Shown: one piece after another, positions 1 through 6,582 of the stretch
How positions within the stretch are numbered: the stretch's first letter is position 1
Layout of the letters: each line of letters begins with the position of its first letter
Assembly: GCF_943913055.1 (NCBI RefSeq)
Contig: NZ_CALTWS010000078.1
Span: forward strand, 1 to 11,158
DNA: 11,158 nt
Reading direction: 5' to 3'
Source of the DNA: an uncultured Brevundimonas sp.
Lineage (GTDB): Bacteria > Pseudomonadota > Alphaproteobacteria > Caulobacterales > Caulobacteraceae
The notes under the pieces: model-generated
What the model saw: the letters and a program-made list of their open reading frames with translations, nothing else
Database searches by the model: none
What the model was told of the DNA's origin: nothing
Made by a program: the position numbers and the translations under genes

Positions 1-1255
1 CGCCCGGCAGTGCATCCTGGCGCAACGTCAGCGCAATCTGATCAGCGCCCAAGACCACTGCGTTGACCATGGCCCGCAGTCGCTGGCGCAAAACCTTCGG
101 CTTTTGATACACCAGACCGACCAATGCAGCGCTTGATGCCTTGATGGCTGCATCAGCGTCATGGCTAGTCTTCGCCCCGGTCGCAGACAAGATCCGTCCC
201 TCGGCTTTCAGGAACTCGCGCAAGGTGTCTAGCACAGCCCGGTCTACAGGTTCGGCTGGCAGGCGCAGAGCTTCCTCAGACCCCTCCGCGGCGCGCGCGT
301 AATAACGGTACTTGCGGCCCCGCCGGTTGGTGTGGGTGGGCGTGAACCGCCGCCCCTGATCATCAATCAGTAGGCCAGCCAGCAAGCTGGGCTCCGTCGC
401 ATTGCCTCCCATAGCGCGCTTGTGTCGGTTCGACGCAATGATCGCCTGGACCTTCTCAAAGGTTTCAGGATCGACGATCGGCTGGTGCTGGCCAGGATAA
501 TGCTGGCCCTTGTGCCTGACCTCACCGACGTACACCCGGTTGGCCAGCAGGTGATAGACAGTACCGCGGCTGTAAGGCTTGCCGCCGGTTTGCCCTGCAG
601 AGTTTTTGCGGGTCTTGGTTCTCAGACCCTCAGCCTCGGCCAAGGGGAGCAGCTTGTCGACGCTGCGGGTCTGCAAGAACAGGGCGAACAGCCGATTGAC
701 CTGGATGGCCTCAGCCGGGTTGACGCTCAGCTTGGCCTCACCGGCATCGTAGCCCAGCGGCGGCAGTCCGCCCATCCACATACCCTTGGCTTTAGAGGCC
801 GCGATCTTGTCGCGTATACGCTCGCCGGTGACCTCGCGCTCAAACTGAGCGAACGACAGCAACACGTTCAGCGTCAGCCGCCCCATGGAGGTGGTGGTGT
901 TGAACGCCTGGGTCACCGAGACGAATGATGCCTTTGCGGCATCCAGCACATCGACGATGCGGGCGAAGTCAGGAAGGGACCGGGTCAGCCGATCCACCTT
1001 GTAGACGACGATCACATCGACTTTGCCTGCCTTGACGTCCTCGAGCAGCGCCATCAGCGCAGGTCGTTGCATATTGCCGCCGGAGTAGGCCCCATCATCG
1101 TAAGCGGTCTCGACCAGCGTCCAACCTTCGTGCTGCTGGCTTTTGATATAGGCCTCGCAGGACTCGCGCTGAGCATGCAGGGAGTTGAACGCCTGCTCCA
1201 GACCTTCTTCGCTGGATTTGCGGGTGTAGACCGCGCAGCGCAGCACGGCGGTCAT
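1..1255 (-). CDS. Large serine recombinase, 3' end beyond window
   Basis: Site-specific DNA recombinase of the large serine family, which inserts and excises mobile elements through a covalent phosphoserine intermediate. About 418 residues are visible from the ATG at 1253-1255, and the C-terminus lies off the left edge. The resolvase-type catalytic domain covers about residues 5-155, with YTRKSS at 10-15 (S14 the likely nucleophile, R12 before it) and KVDRLTRS at 86-93. A recombinase domain follows at about 163-280. The next block (LLAGLLIDD at 291-299, then YRYYAR) matches the zinc-ribbon position, but its usual cysteines are absent. The start overlaps the stop of the upstream DUF2924 gene by 4 nt (ATGA), so the two are translationally coupled. 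Family is clear from the motifs; the target site is unknown. Confidence 0.93.
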   Translation of the reverse strand, partial: MTAVLRCAVYTRKSSEEGLEQAFNSLHAQRESCEAYIKSQQHEGWTLVETAYDDGAYSGGNMQRPALMALLEDVKAGKVDVIVVYKVDRLTRSLPDFARIVDVLDAAKASFVSVTQAFNTTTSMGRLTLNVLLSFAQFEREVTGERIRDKIAASKAKGMWMGGLPPLGYDAGEAKLSVNPAEAIQVNRLFALFLQTRSVDKLLPLAEAEGLRTKTRKNSAGQTGGKPYSRGTVYHLLANRVYVGEVRHKGQHYPGQHQPIVDPETFEKVQAIIASNRHKRAMGGNATEPSLLAGLLIDDQGRRFTPTHTNRRGRKYRYYARAAEGSEEALRLPAEPVDRAVLDTLREFLKAEGRILSATGAKTSHDADAAIKASSAALVGLVYQKPKVLRQRLRAMVNAVVLGADQIALTLRQDALPG

Positions 1256-1692
1256 GCCGCCCTCCCCCGCGCCAGATCAATCCGACCCTTAACTCCGAAG
1301 AAGACCAGACCATTCCACTGGGTGCCGGTGATCCTGCGCGCGACCGCCGAAAGCGATCGGTAGGTCTCGCCTTCATACAGGAAGGAACCCTCTACAGCTT
1401 CGACCGTGTGCAACTCGCCCTTCCAACTCCGGATCAGTTTGATGCCCTGGGGTTTGGCATCAACATAATCATTGGCTGTCTTGTTTGTGCGCACAGTACG
1501 GTGGGCTGTGCCCATGGTAACGTCACCCAACCGCTGAGCCTGGAGTTTATAGGCAATCGCTCGGGCCAACAGCCCGCACCGAAAGGACGGCGGCGCAGGC
1601 GTGCCATAGACGGCCTGCCAGCGCTGGCGCAGGTCCTCGAGTCCGGCATGCTCGAGGACAGCCAGCACCTGCTGCAACGGTTCGGCACTCAC
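1252..1692 (-). CDS. DUF2924 domain protein, partner of the serine recombinase
   Basis: A 146-residue protein that I recognise as DUF2924, a family regularly found directly upstream of large serine recombinases in alphaproteobacterial islands and prophages. Its biochemical role is not established; a recombination accessory role is inferred only from linkage. The N-terminal third is helical (LRQRWQAVYG, then a run giving LLARAIAYKLQAQRLG). The C-terminal half is strand-rich and holds GIKLIRSWKGELHTVEA, a YEGETYRSLSAVARRITGT stretch and WNGLVFFG, a layout typical of the family. The start is GTG at 1690-1692, overlapping the stop of the upstream small gene as GTGA, and its own stop overlaps the recombinase start as ATGA. 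All three genes therefore form one coupled operon. Confidence 0.9.
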   Translation of the reverse strand: MSAEPLQQVLAVLEHAGLEDLRQRWQAVYGTPAPPSFRCGLLARAIAYKLQAQRLGDVTMGTAHRTVRTNKTANDYVDAKPQGIKLIRSWKGELHTVEAVEGSFLYEGETYRSLSAVARRITGTQWNGLVFFGVKGRIDLARGRAA

Positions 1693-1898
1693 AGTGAGCC
1701 ATCCAGATCATCGCCGCTGAGGACGACAGCGGCCGCGATCAGCGTCCGTGCCTGGGTCACCGTGGCGAGCAACCGGCGGTGCATCGTGGCTTCGCCCGCC
1801 TGGCCTTCCAGTATCGCCATGCCAGCCGCATCTTCGAGCATGCTGCCCGCAATCGCGGCCAGCGCCTGGCTGGTCTCAAGTCTAAACGTCCTATCCAT
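1689..1898 (-). CDS. Small helical protein opening the recombinase operon
   Basis: A 69-residue protein starting at the ATG at 1896-1898. An upstream in-frame TTG at 1947-1949 would give 86 residues, but it has no clear ribosome site and lies inside a hairpin (CCGTT-CTC-AACGG, 1940-1952). The protein is alanine-rich and mostly predicted helix (SQALAAIAGSMLEDAAGMAILEG in part, ending LSGDDLDGSL). No catalytic motif or membrane segment is visible. Its stop overlaps the DUF2924 start by 4 nt, which argues that it is a real gene co-translated with the recombinase. I do not recognise a named family. A recombination directionality or regulatory role is possible but rests only on position. Confidence 0.6.
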   Translation of the reverse strand: MDRTFRLETSQALAAIAGSMLEDAAGMAILEGQAGEATMHRRLLATVTQARTLIAAAVVLSGDDLDGSL

Positions 1899-2005
1899 CA
1901 CCACGCGGTCTCCGGTCCCAAGGGACGCGGACAGACGCTCCGTTCTCAACGGATGTCCAGTCTGCGGATTAGACTTTTACTCTGATTGAGCATATCTCGG
2001 GGTTC

Positions 2006-3469
2006 ATGACCCGAACATCGATATCTCATCCACTGCAGATCGCTGCCGTCGACACCCTGACCGGCCACGGTCGCATCGGCATCACCTTCTGCCCCGGCAA
2101 GGTCCAGGCGTCCGCCGCCACCGGAGCGTGGAACCGGGACCTTCTGACCGACGTCAAGGCCATCGCGGATTGGGGCGCGGCCGCGGTGCTGACTCTCGTT
2201 GAAGACCACGAACTGGTCAGCCTAGAGGTTGAGGGCCTTGGTGCGACGGTCGCAGGCGCTCGCATGGACTGGCTTCACGCACCCATTCCGGATGTGAGCG
2301 TGCCGGATGCTGGCTTCGAGGCTGCCTGGGTCGAAACTGGTGAAGGCCTGCGGGACCGGTTGCGTGCCGGGTTTGATATCTTGGTCCACTGCAAGGGCGG
2401 GCTCGGGCGTGCCGGCATGATCGCGGCGCGCCTGCTGGTCGAGCTCGGGATTGATGCCGAGACGGCTATCACTCGCGTTCGTCAGGCTCGGCCGGGTGCG
2501 ATCGAGACCTCGGCCCAGGAAGCCGTCGTCCGCAGGACACAGATGGTGCCTGAGCGCCAGCCGGGAACCGCGGCGGACGATATCCGTGATCGGGCTCGCG
2601 GAGCGCTGTTTGGTTTAGCGGTCGGCGATGCCCTGGGCACCACGTTAGAGTTCAAGGCGCGTGACACCTATGAGCCGCTGACCGATCTGGTCGGTGGCGG
2701 GCCATTCCGGCTGAAACCCGGCCAGTGGACCGACGACACTGCCATGGCTCTGGCGCTGGCCGACAGCCTGGCTGCGAAGGGCGGGCTCGACGAACAGGAC
2801 CTTCTGGCGCGCTTCCATGACTGGTGGCAGAACGGCACCTATTCCTGCACCGGGCGCTGCTTCGACATCGGGGTGACGACGGCTCAGGCTCTTTCGCGCT
2901 GGAAGGCGACTGGCAAGGATCACTGCGGTTCGATCGACCCGCAGACCGCAGGGAATGGATCGCTGATGCGGCTGGGTCCTGTCGCTATTCGCTTTCGCGA
3001 CGATCGGTCAGCTCTTCGCGATGCCGCCGCCCGGCAATCAAAGACCACCCATGCCGCGGTTGAAGCCGTGGATGCCTGCGTCCTCTATGCCGAGATGATG
3101 GCGGATGCCATCAATGGCGCGCCACGCAGCGAAGTGCTGAAAGGCCGTCCAGGTGCATGGGCAAGCAAGATCGACACGATCAATCAAGGCTCCTGGCGAG
3201 GGCTCGGCCGCACGTCCGTCAACGCCAGTGGCTATGTCGCCCATAGCTTGGAAGCGGCACTTTGGGCGACGGGTCGAACGGCGCGTTTCGATCAGGCCGT
3301 CTTGCTCGCCGCGAACCTCGGCCAGGATGCAGATACGACGGCCGCGATAGTAGGTCAGCTTGCCGGAGCCCTGGCAGGCGCGTCCGGCATTACTGCCGAC
3401 TGGCTAGCCAAACTAGCGTGGCGGGACCGGATCACTGCAGCCGTCGACGCATTGCTGCGGTTAAGGTAG
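2006..3469 (+). CDS. Dual-specificity phosphatase-like / ADP-ribosylglycohydrolase fusion
   Basis: A 487-residue two-domain enzyme. Residues about 10-175 form a cysteine-phosphatase domain of the CDKN3/DSP type, with HCKGGLGRAG at 128-137 (nucleophile C129, phosphate-binding R135) and an upstream PIPD (D96) in the position of the general acid. Residues about 193-485 form an ADP-ribosylglycohydrolase (DraG/ARH) domain: GDALG at 207-211, WTDDTAMAL at 241-249 with the metal-ligand DD pair, AGNGSLMR at 315-322, and LGQDADTTAAI at 438-448. All the metal-site residues I expect are present. ARH enzymes remove ADP-ribose from proteins or small molecules. The substrate of this fusion is unknown. It starts divergently from the recombinase operon across about 107 nt, and its 3' end overlaps the convergent membrane-protein gene by 9 nt. 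Confidence 0.93.
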   Translation: MTRTSISHPLQIAAVDTLTGHGRIGITFCPGKVQASAATGAWNRDLLTDVKAIADWGAAAVLTLVEDHELVSLEVEGLGATVAGARMDWLHAPIPDVSVPDAGFEAAWVETGEGLRDRLRAGFDILVHCKGGLGRAGMIAARLLVELGIDAETAITRVRQARPGAIETSAQEAVVRRTQMVPERQPGTAADDIRDRARGALFGLAVGDALGTTLEFKARDTYEPLTDLVGGGPFRLKPGQWTDDTAMALALADSLAAKGGLDEQDLLARFHDWWQNGTYSCTGRCFDIGVTTAQALSRWKATGKDHCGSIDPQTAGNGSLMRLGPVAIRFRDDRSALRDAAARQSKTTHAAVEAVDACVLYAEMMADAINGAPRSEVLKGRPGAWASKIDTINQGSWRGLGRTSVNASGYVAHSLEAALWATGRTARFDQAVLLAANLGQDADTTAAIVGQLAGALAGASGITADWLAKLAWRDRITAAVDALLRLR

Positions 3470-4036
3470 GGTGAGCCCGCTGACGTTGAACTCAACCTGC
3501 TGTCTCCCGAGACTTGATGGGAGTTCGACAATCAGCCGTTCGGCAGTCAAAAGTCGCGGAAGAAGTGGCCCGCGATCGACTTCGTCGCCAATCGTGATGC
3601 TCATTAGCGAAGCCTCATTGACAGGCCTCAGGTAGGTTTGCCTGCAAGCCCCTCGCTCCACTTCTCCACTATCAATCTTCATATCGATCACAGTCCATTG
3701 GCCGCACTGCAAGGCGGTGTCAGCGAACAGTAAGACCTCGTCGCCGCCAGATGGCACTAGTAGCCACATCTTCGACACTCCGTATGTCGTTCGCAGCGGC
3801 GTCACTGACTCTGTCACAGCGTAGTGCGCCGCTTTCCCCCTCATGGCGTCATCACGTGTCATCAAAATCCAGTTTGGTTGAATCTCTTCGACGCCTTCTG
3901 CAGGTTGCTCCACCTGATTGACTGGTCGATTTCCAGAGACCTGAATGACGACCACCAGCGCTAAGACAGCGGCGATCGCACCGGCAATGATGAGCGTCCG
4001 ATTGCGAGTTAGAGCACGCGCCGGGTCAGTTTGCAT
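3461..4036 (-). CDS. Single-pass membrane protein with extracytoplasmic domain, unknown function
   Basis: A 191-residue protein from the ATG at 4034-4036, chosen because GGAG lies 9 nt upstream; a GTG at 4072 would add 12 residues. A short basic N-terminus precedes one membrane segment at about residues 15-33 (LIIAGAIAAVLALVVVIQV), so the rest should be periplasmic. The soluble part carries a W, a DDAM motif, two cysteines about 20 residues apart (ALQCGQW and RGACRQ) that could form a disulfide, and a C-terminal LIVELPSSLG ... VEFNVSGL stretch. This ending resembles a loose class of small periplasmic proteins (including VasI/TagO-like ones), but I would not assign it. It converges on the phosphatase/ARH gene with a 9-nt overlap and diverges from the XRE gene. 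Confidence 0.75.
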   Translation of the reverse strand: MQTDPARALTRNRTLIIAGAIAAVLALVVVIQVSGNRPVNQVEQPAEGVEEIQPNWILMTRDDAMRGKAAHYAVTESVTPLRTTYGVSKMWLLVPSGGDEVLLFADTALQCGQWTVIDMKIDSGEVERGACRQTYLRPVNEASLMSITIGDEVDRGPLLPRLLTAERLIVELPSSLGRQQVEFNVSGLTLP

Positions 4037-4105
4037 CTTATGAGTCTCCAATGAGCTTTCAGACACCTCCACCCGACAACAAGGTCAAGTCCAAATGTGA
4101 CTCAT

Positions 4106-4117
4106 AGGCTGTAGCCT
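4106..4117. promoter_or_regulatory. 12-bp palindrome, likely XRE operator
   Basis: AGGCT-GT-AGCCT is a perfect inverted repeat with 5-bp arms. It lies in the 110-nt divergent region between the membrane-protein gene and the XRE gene, 30 nt before the XRE ATG. Position and symmetry suit an autoregulatory operator for the adjacent dimeric HTH protein; binding is inferred. Confidence 0.45.
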
Positions 4118-4146
4118 GATCGGATGCATTGTCGGCCTGTCGCCCC

Positions 4147-4350
4147 ATGGATGTGCGCAGCCGACTTGGCGCAAATGTGAAACGACTAAGAGAGCAGCTC
4201 GGCCTGTCGCAGGAGCAGCTCGCCTTCGACGCGGATATGCACCGCACCTACATCTCCGGCATCGAACGCGGTGTGCGCAATCCGACAGTGACCGTACTCG
4301 AACGCTTAGCGAAGGCGCTGAAGGCGAAGAGTGCCGATTTGCTCACCTAG
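4147..4350 (+). CDS. Small XRE-family HTH regulator
   Basis: A 67-residue DNA-binding protein that is almost entirely one Cro/C1-type helix-turn-helix domain. The five-helix pattern is plain: LGANVKRLREQLGLSQEQLA, then HRTYISGIERG as the recognition segment, then NPTVTVLERLAKALK. The ATG at 4147 is preferred over an upstream TTG at 4129 because it begins at the usual domain edge, although no good Shine-Dalgarno precedes it. GTG at 4153 is an alternative. Such stand-alone proteins usually repress their own promoter and a few neighbours in islands. The divergent membrane-protein gene and the palindrome at 4106-4117 make those the obvious candidate targets. Confidence 0.88.
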   Translation: MDVRSRLGANVKRLREQLGLSQEQLAFDADMHRTYISGIERGVRNPTVTVLERLAKALKAKSADLLT

Positions 4351-4529
4351 GCGGATGGCGTCTGGTGGCCTTCCAACATGAAGCCCGTCTCAACTTGAGT
4401 CTGATTTGCGCCAGAAGCGGACATTGAAGTCCGGTCATTAAGCCGACTTACAAGGTTTCCCTTAGGTCTAACCGCATCGCAGTGGCCAAAGCCGACAGTG
4501 GGTCAAAAACAAAGTCTGGCCAGTCAGCG

Positions 4530-4585
4530 GCATGCGGGAAATAGCATGCAAGAAGTCAGCGGTTCGACTCCGCTAAGCTCCACCA
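4530..4585 (+). ncRNA. ssrA: 3' end of a tmRNA-like gene (T-arm and acceptor), partial
   Basis: A T-arm with stem AGCGG/CCGCT (4558-4562, 4570-4574) and loop TTCGACT is followed by acceptor strand AAGCTCC, discriminator A and encoded CCA (4583-4585). The ending AGCTCCACCA is characteristic of tmRNA. Just upstream is a 6-bp hairpin (GCATGC-GGGAAATA-GCATGC, 4530-4549). No matching 5' acceptor strand (GGGGCTT or GGAGCTT), D-arm or tag frame is found nearby, and the XRE gene sits where a one-piece tmRNA would be. It could be the acceptor piece of a permuted two-piece alphaproteobacterial tmRNA or an att-site duplicate of it. A tRNA fragment is the main alternative. The left edge is approximate. 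Confidence 0.6.
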
Positions 4586-4598
4586 CTTTCCCCCGAAC

Positions 4599-4640
4599 GG
4601 GGCGGACCCCTAAGAAATCAAACACTTAGGCGTCTGCCCC
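4599..4640. repeat. Strong imperfect hairpin after the tmRNA-like end
   Basis: Arms 4599-4614 and 4625-4640 pair over 16 positions: 14 Watson-Crick pairs, one G-U and one C-C mismatch, around a 10-nt A-rich loop. No T-run follows on either strand, so it may be a processing signal, a terminator without a U-tract, or an element end. Confidence 0.6.
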
Positions 4641-4681
4641 GGGGGTCATGGGGGTCACTTTCGATGATCCGGTGGGGGTCA
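4641..4681. repeat. Three GGGGGTCA direct repeats, possible IS21-family terminus
   Basis: GGGGGTCA occurs at 4641-4648, 4650-4657 and 4674-4681, the second followed by CTTTCGATG. IS21-family elements carry several short terminal repeats of this kind, and GGGGGTCACTTT-type sequence is familiar from them. No istA or istB reading frame is adjacent, so this would be a solo remnant. Confidence 0.35.
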
Positions 4682-4728
4682 CCTTAGATTTGAGCTGCGC
4701 TGACTGGCGCGCGCTCCCTCCGGTGAAC

Positions 4729-4749
4729 CGCCTGACGCGAAATCAGGCG
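4729..4749 (-). terminator. Hairpin at the end of the CBASS operon
   Basis: A perfect 7-bp stem (CGCCTGA and TCAGGCG) with a 7-nt loop spans the stop codon of the membrane-effector gene. There is no T-run downstream on the minus strand, so it may stabilise the 3' end rather than act as a classical intrinsic terminator. Confidence 0.4.
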
Positions 4750-5207
4750 AAGATCATCGCCAGACCCAAAAACGCTGCCCCGAGATATATGAGCGCGAAC
4801 GTGGTCGCGAAGAAGCGACCGCTCCCGGTGTCCTCGCCCGCCCGCGCCCAGCTTGCCGGGTACATCGGGGAGCCTGAGCGGTCGAACACGTCGACCTCAA
4901 ACAAGCCCAGGGCGGTCTCCAACTTCACAGCAGTTCGCTGTTGCGCGGAAAACCCCTTCTGGAGGTCCGCGAGATACACGCCTCGGAGCACAAGGACGGC
5001 ACCGATCAAGCCGAGTAGACAAACCCAAACCTCAGACGAGGTTAGGCCGTCATCCGTTTGCAGCAGCCACCCCCCTGCGGCAGCCTGCAGGCCCAAGGAT
5101 GCGATGCCGATACTCTGGACGCGCTCGCGGATCGCCCGCAGGGCACTGTACCTCTCGCCCAAGGCGGCTAGCAGCACATCGGCCTTCTTGCCGTCATCAA
5201 GGGTCAT
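4743..5207 (-). CDS. CBASS membrane effector, three predicted helices
   Basis: A 154-residue membrane protein whose ATG (5205-5207) comes 1 nt after the CD-NTase stop, with GGAG 12 nt upstream. The N-terminal 30 residues are a charged helix (ALGERYSALRAIRERVQ). Membrane segments lie at about residues 32-50, 60-82 (WVCLLGLIGAVLVLRGVYLA) and 131-153 (FALIYLGAAFLGLAMIF). A cytoplasmic region between helices 2 and 3 begins with KGFSAQQRTAVKLETALGLF. Small multi-helix proteins encoded beside CD-NTases are the membrane-disrupting effectors of CBASS (SMODS-associated TM families). I cannot place this one in a named TM-effector family with certainty. Activation by the neighbour's cyclic nucleotide is inferred from operon structure. 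Confidence 0.8.
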   Translation of the reverse strand: MTLDDGKKADVLLAALGERYSALRAIRERVQSIGIASLGLQAAAGGWLLQTDDGLTSSEVWVCLLGLIGAVLVLRGVYLADLQKGFSAQQRTAVKLETALGLFEVDVFDRSGSPMYPASWARAGEDTGSGRFFATTFALIYLGAAFLGLAMIFA

Positions 5208-5208
5208 G

Positions 5209-6582
5209 TCAGCGTCTAGCTCCGTGGCGTCTGTAGCCCGGCCTCTTGGGATTTCTCGGGGGCATCACCATGCCGGAGACCTGCACTGGGACTCGGCGGA
5301 AGCCTAGTACCCCGCCCAAAGCTGAGACGGCCACGACATCCATGTAATGGGTGCCTCGGTAGGCCGAGTCCTCGCGAGCGGTGGGGCCGACTTGGCTTAC
5401 GTGGCCCATGTCGTTTACGAGCTCCGCTTCCTCGCCTTCGTTGCGCACAAACCAGCGCACCTGCGCCCCCGCAGGGAGGAGACGGGCGTTGTCGAGCGTG
5501 AACGTGACGGCGGACTTCTTTGGTATCGGCCCGATGGAGTTCAGGCCGCGCATCACAGCGGGGCTGCCTTCCGGCCGAGCCTCAACGGACACCTGAGGGT
5601 CAAAGGCGACCGGAACCAGACCGCCGCCCTCGGCTCGCTGCTGAGTTGGCGCTGGGAAGAAATGGTCGAAGGCTTCAGTCCACCAGAAAGCAGCCTCCGC
5701 TTCGGTCGCCGCGTTGTCGGCCCCGTCTGCGATGTCGATGAGGGTCCGAAGCCCAGCCAGAAAGTCCTCCGTGGCCACCGGCGACATCCTGTTGAGGTTC
5801 TCGCGCCGGATCGCTGGGTTCTCCACCTCCGCACTGCCCGTCATCCGATCTAGGATTGTTGCCGCCACGTTTCGGAGCGCGAAGTCGTCAGTCTCAATCT
5901 CGGCAGCGGTCAGCCCGATGTAGGCCTCAGCAACGAGCACGGTGAGTAGGACTGAGGCGGGGCGTTCCGAGAGCTTCAGAGCGGCCCACATTTTCATGTA
6001 TCTGGTGAGCCTCCGCACTTGGGCGGTGTCGTCGTCGGCGAAGAGCCGGTGGAACCAGACATAAAGGGCCTTGGGGTCGCTTTCCTCCCACCCGTTGGTC
6101 TCGGTGGCCAGGTCGCGCGCGTCCCGGCCTTCGTCCAGATGATATGACGGGACGTCGATGTGGAAGTCGCCGGAGAAACGCACACGCGAGCAACGCTCTT
6201 TAGGCGGGTCCACGACCTCCTCCACATCGTCTTCCGCCTCCACAGCGTAGTCATGGAGCGACTGCTGAACCAAAGCCTTTAGAGCCCGTGGGTCTTCGCC
6301 AGTGGCTCCGGCATCCCCCTGCCAGTGGAAGTAGATCCCCAAGTCGATGTCGAACTCGTCGCCCAGCTTGGCGGGCCTGATTTGGGTACCAAACTTGTAG
6401 GAGCCCTGAAGCCACGATGAGATGGCATAGCCCGACTTCTCCGAGAGGTCGTCGATCAGATAGTCACAGACATCCTGCCACCGGACCTGTTGCTGCGCCC
6501 TCTGCACGGCCGTCGGAGTGATGCGGCGATGAAGCGTTTGCCGCTCAACGTCGGCCGAGTGGAAGAGGTGTTGGACGCGCAT
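5209..6582 (-). CDS. CBASS CD-NTase (SMODS) with AGS-C-like sensor domain
   Basis: A 457-residue cGAS/DncV-like nucleotidyltransferase that makes cyclic oligonucleotide second messengers in anti-phage defence. The nucleotidyltransferase core has QGSYKFGT with GS at 60-61, then EFDIDLG with D78 and D80. The third carboxylate is in FHIDVP (D143), so the metal triad is complete. A helical region follows, including the TRYMKMWAALK segment. From about residue 335 to 447 there is a beta-rich module with FTLDNARLLPAGAQVRWFVRN and YRGTHYMDVVAV, matching the adenylyl/guanylyl-and-SMODS C-terminal sensor type. The ATG at 6580-6582 has AAGGAG 11 nt upstream. The membrane effector follows immediately. 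No Cap2/Cap3 or HORMA/TRIP13 partners are present, so this is a minimal two-gene system. The product nucleotide is not predictable here. Confidence 0.93.
   Translation of the reverse strand: MRVQHLFHSADVERQTLHRRITPTAVQRAQQQVRWQDVCDYLIDDLSEKSGYAISSWLQGSYKFGTQIRPAKLGDEFDIDLGIYFHWQGDAGATGEDPRALKALVQQSLHDYAVEAEDDVEEVVDPPKERCSRVRFSGDFHIDVPSYHLDEGRDARDLATETNGWEESDPKALYVWFHRLFADDDTAQVRRLTRYMKMWAALKLSERPASVLLTVLVAEAYIGLTAAEIETDDFALRNVAATILDRMTGSAEVENPAIRRENLNRMSPVATEDFLAGLRTLIDIADGADNAATEAEAAFWWTEAFDHFFPAPTQQRAEGGGLVPVAFDPQVSVEARPEGSPAVMRGLNSIGPIPKKSAVTFTLDNARLLPAGAQVRWFVRNEGEEAELVNDMGHVSQVGPTAREDSAYRGTHYMDVVAVSALGGVLGFRRVPVQVSGMVMPPRNPKRPGYRRHGARR

Larger units (their letters stand above)
4351..4742. 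other. Non-coding junction, 392 nt
   Basis: No convincing protein gene is present. The stretch holds the tmRNA-like 3' end (about 4530-4585), a strong hairpin (4599-4640), three GGGGGTCA repeats (4641-4681) and the left arm of the hairpin that ends the CBASS operon. It reads as a junction between independently acquired segments. Confidence 0.7.

Noticed and set aside
422..928. 168-codon plus-strand open frame
   Set aside because: It is antisense to the large serine recombinase, whose motifs are unambiguous on the minus strand. High GC keeps the other frames open.
1940..1952. CCGTT-CTC-AACGG dyad as a recombinase attachment site
   Set aside because: Only 5-bp arms with a 3-nt centre, too short for a large serine recombinase site; kept only as a minor hairpin in the divergent promoter region.
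1408..1989. 193-codon plus-strand open frame
   Set aside because: It lies antisense across the DUF2924 gene and the small gene next to it, with no recognisable domain; a shadow frame.
4495..4585. Complete tRNA gene ending at the CCA
   Set aside because: No 5' strand complementary to AAGCTCC and no plausible D-arm or anticodon arm within 95 nt.
4648..5307. 219-codon plus-strand open frame
   Set aside because: It covers the GGGGGTCA repeats and runs antisense to the effector and the CD-NTase 3' end; the composition is Ser/Arg/Pro-rich shadow protein.
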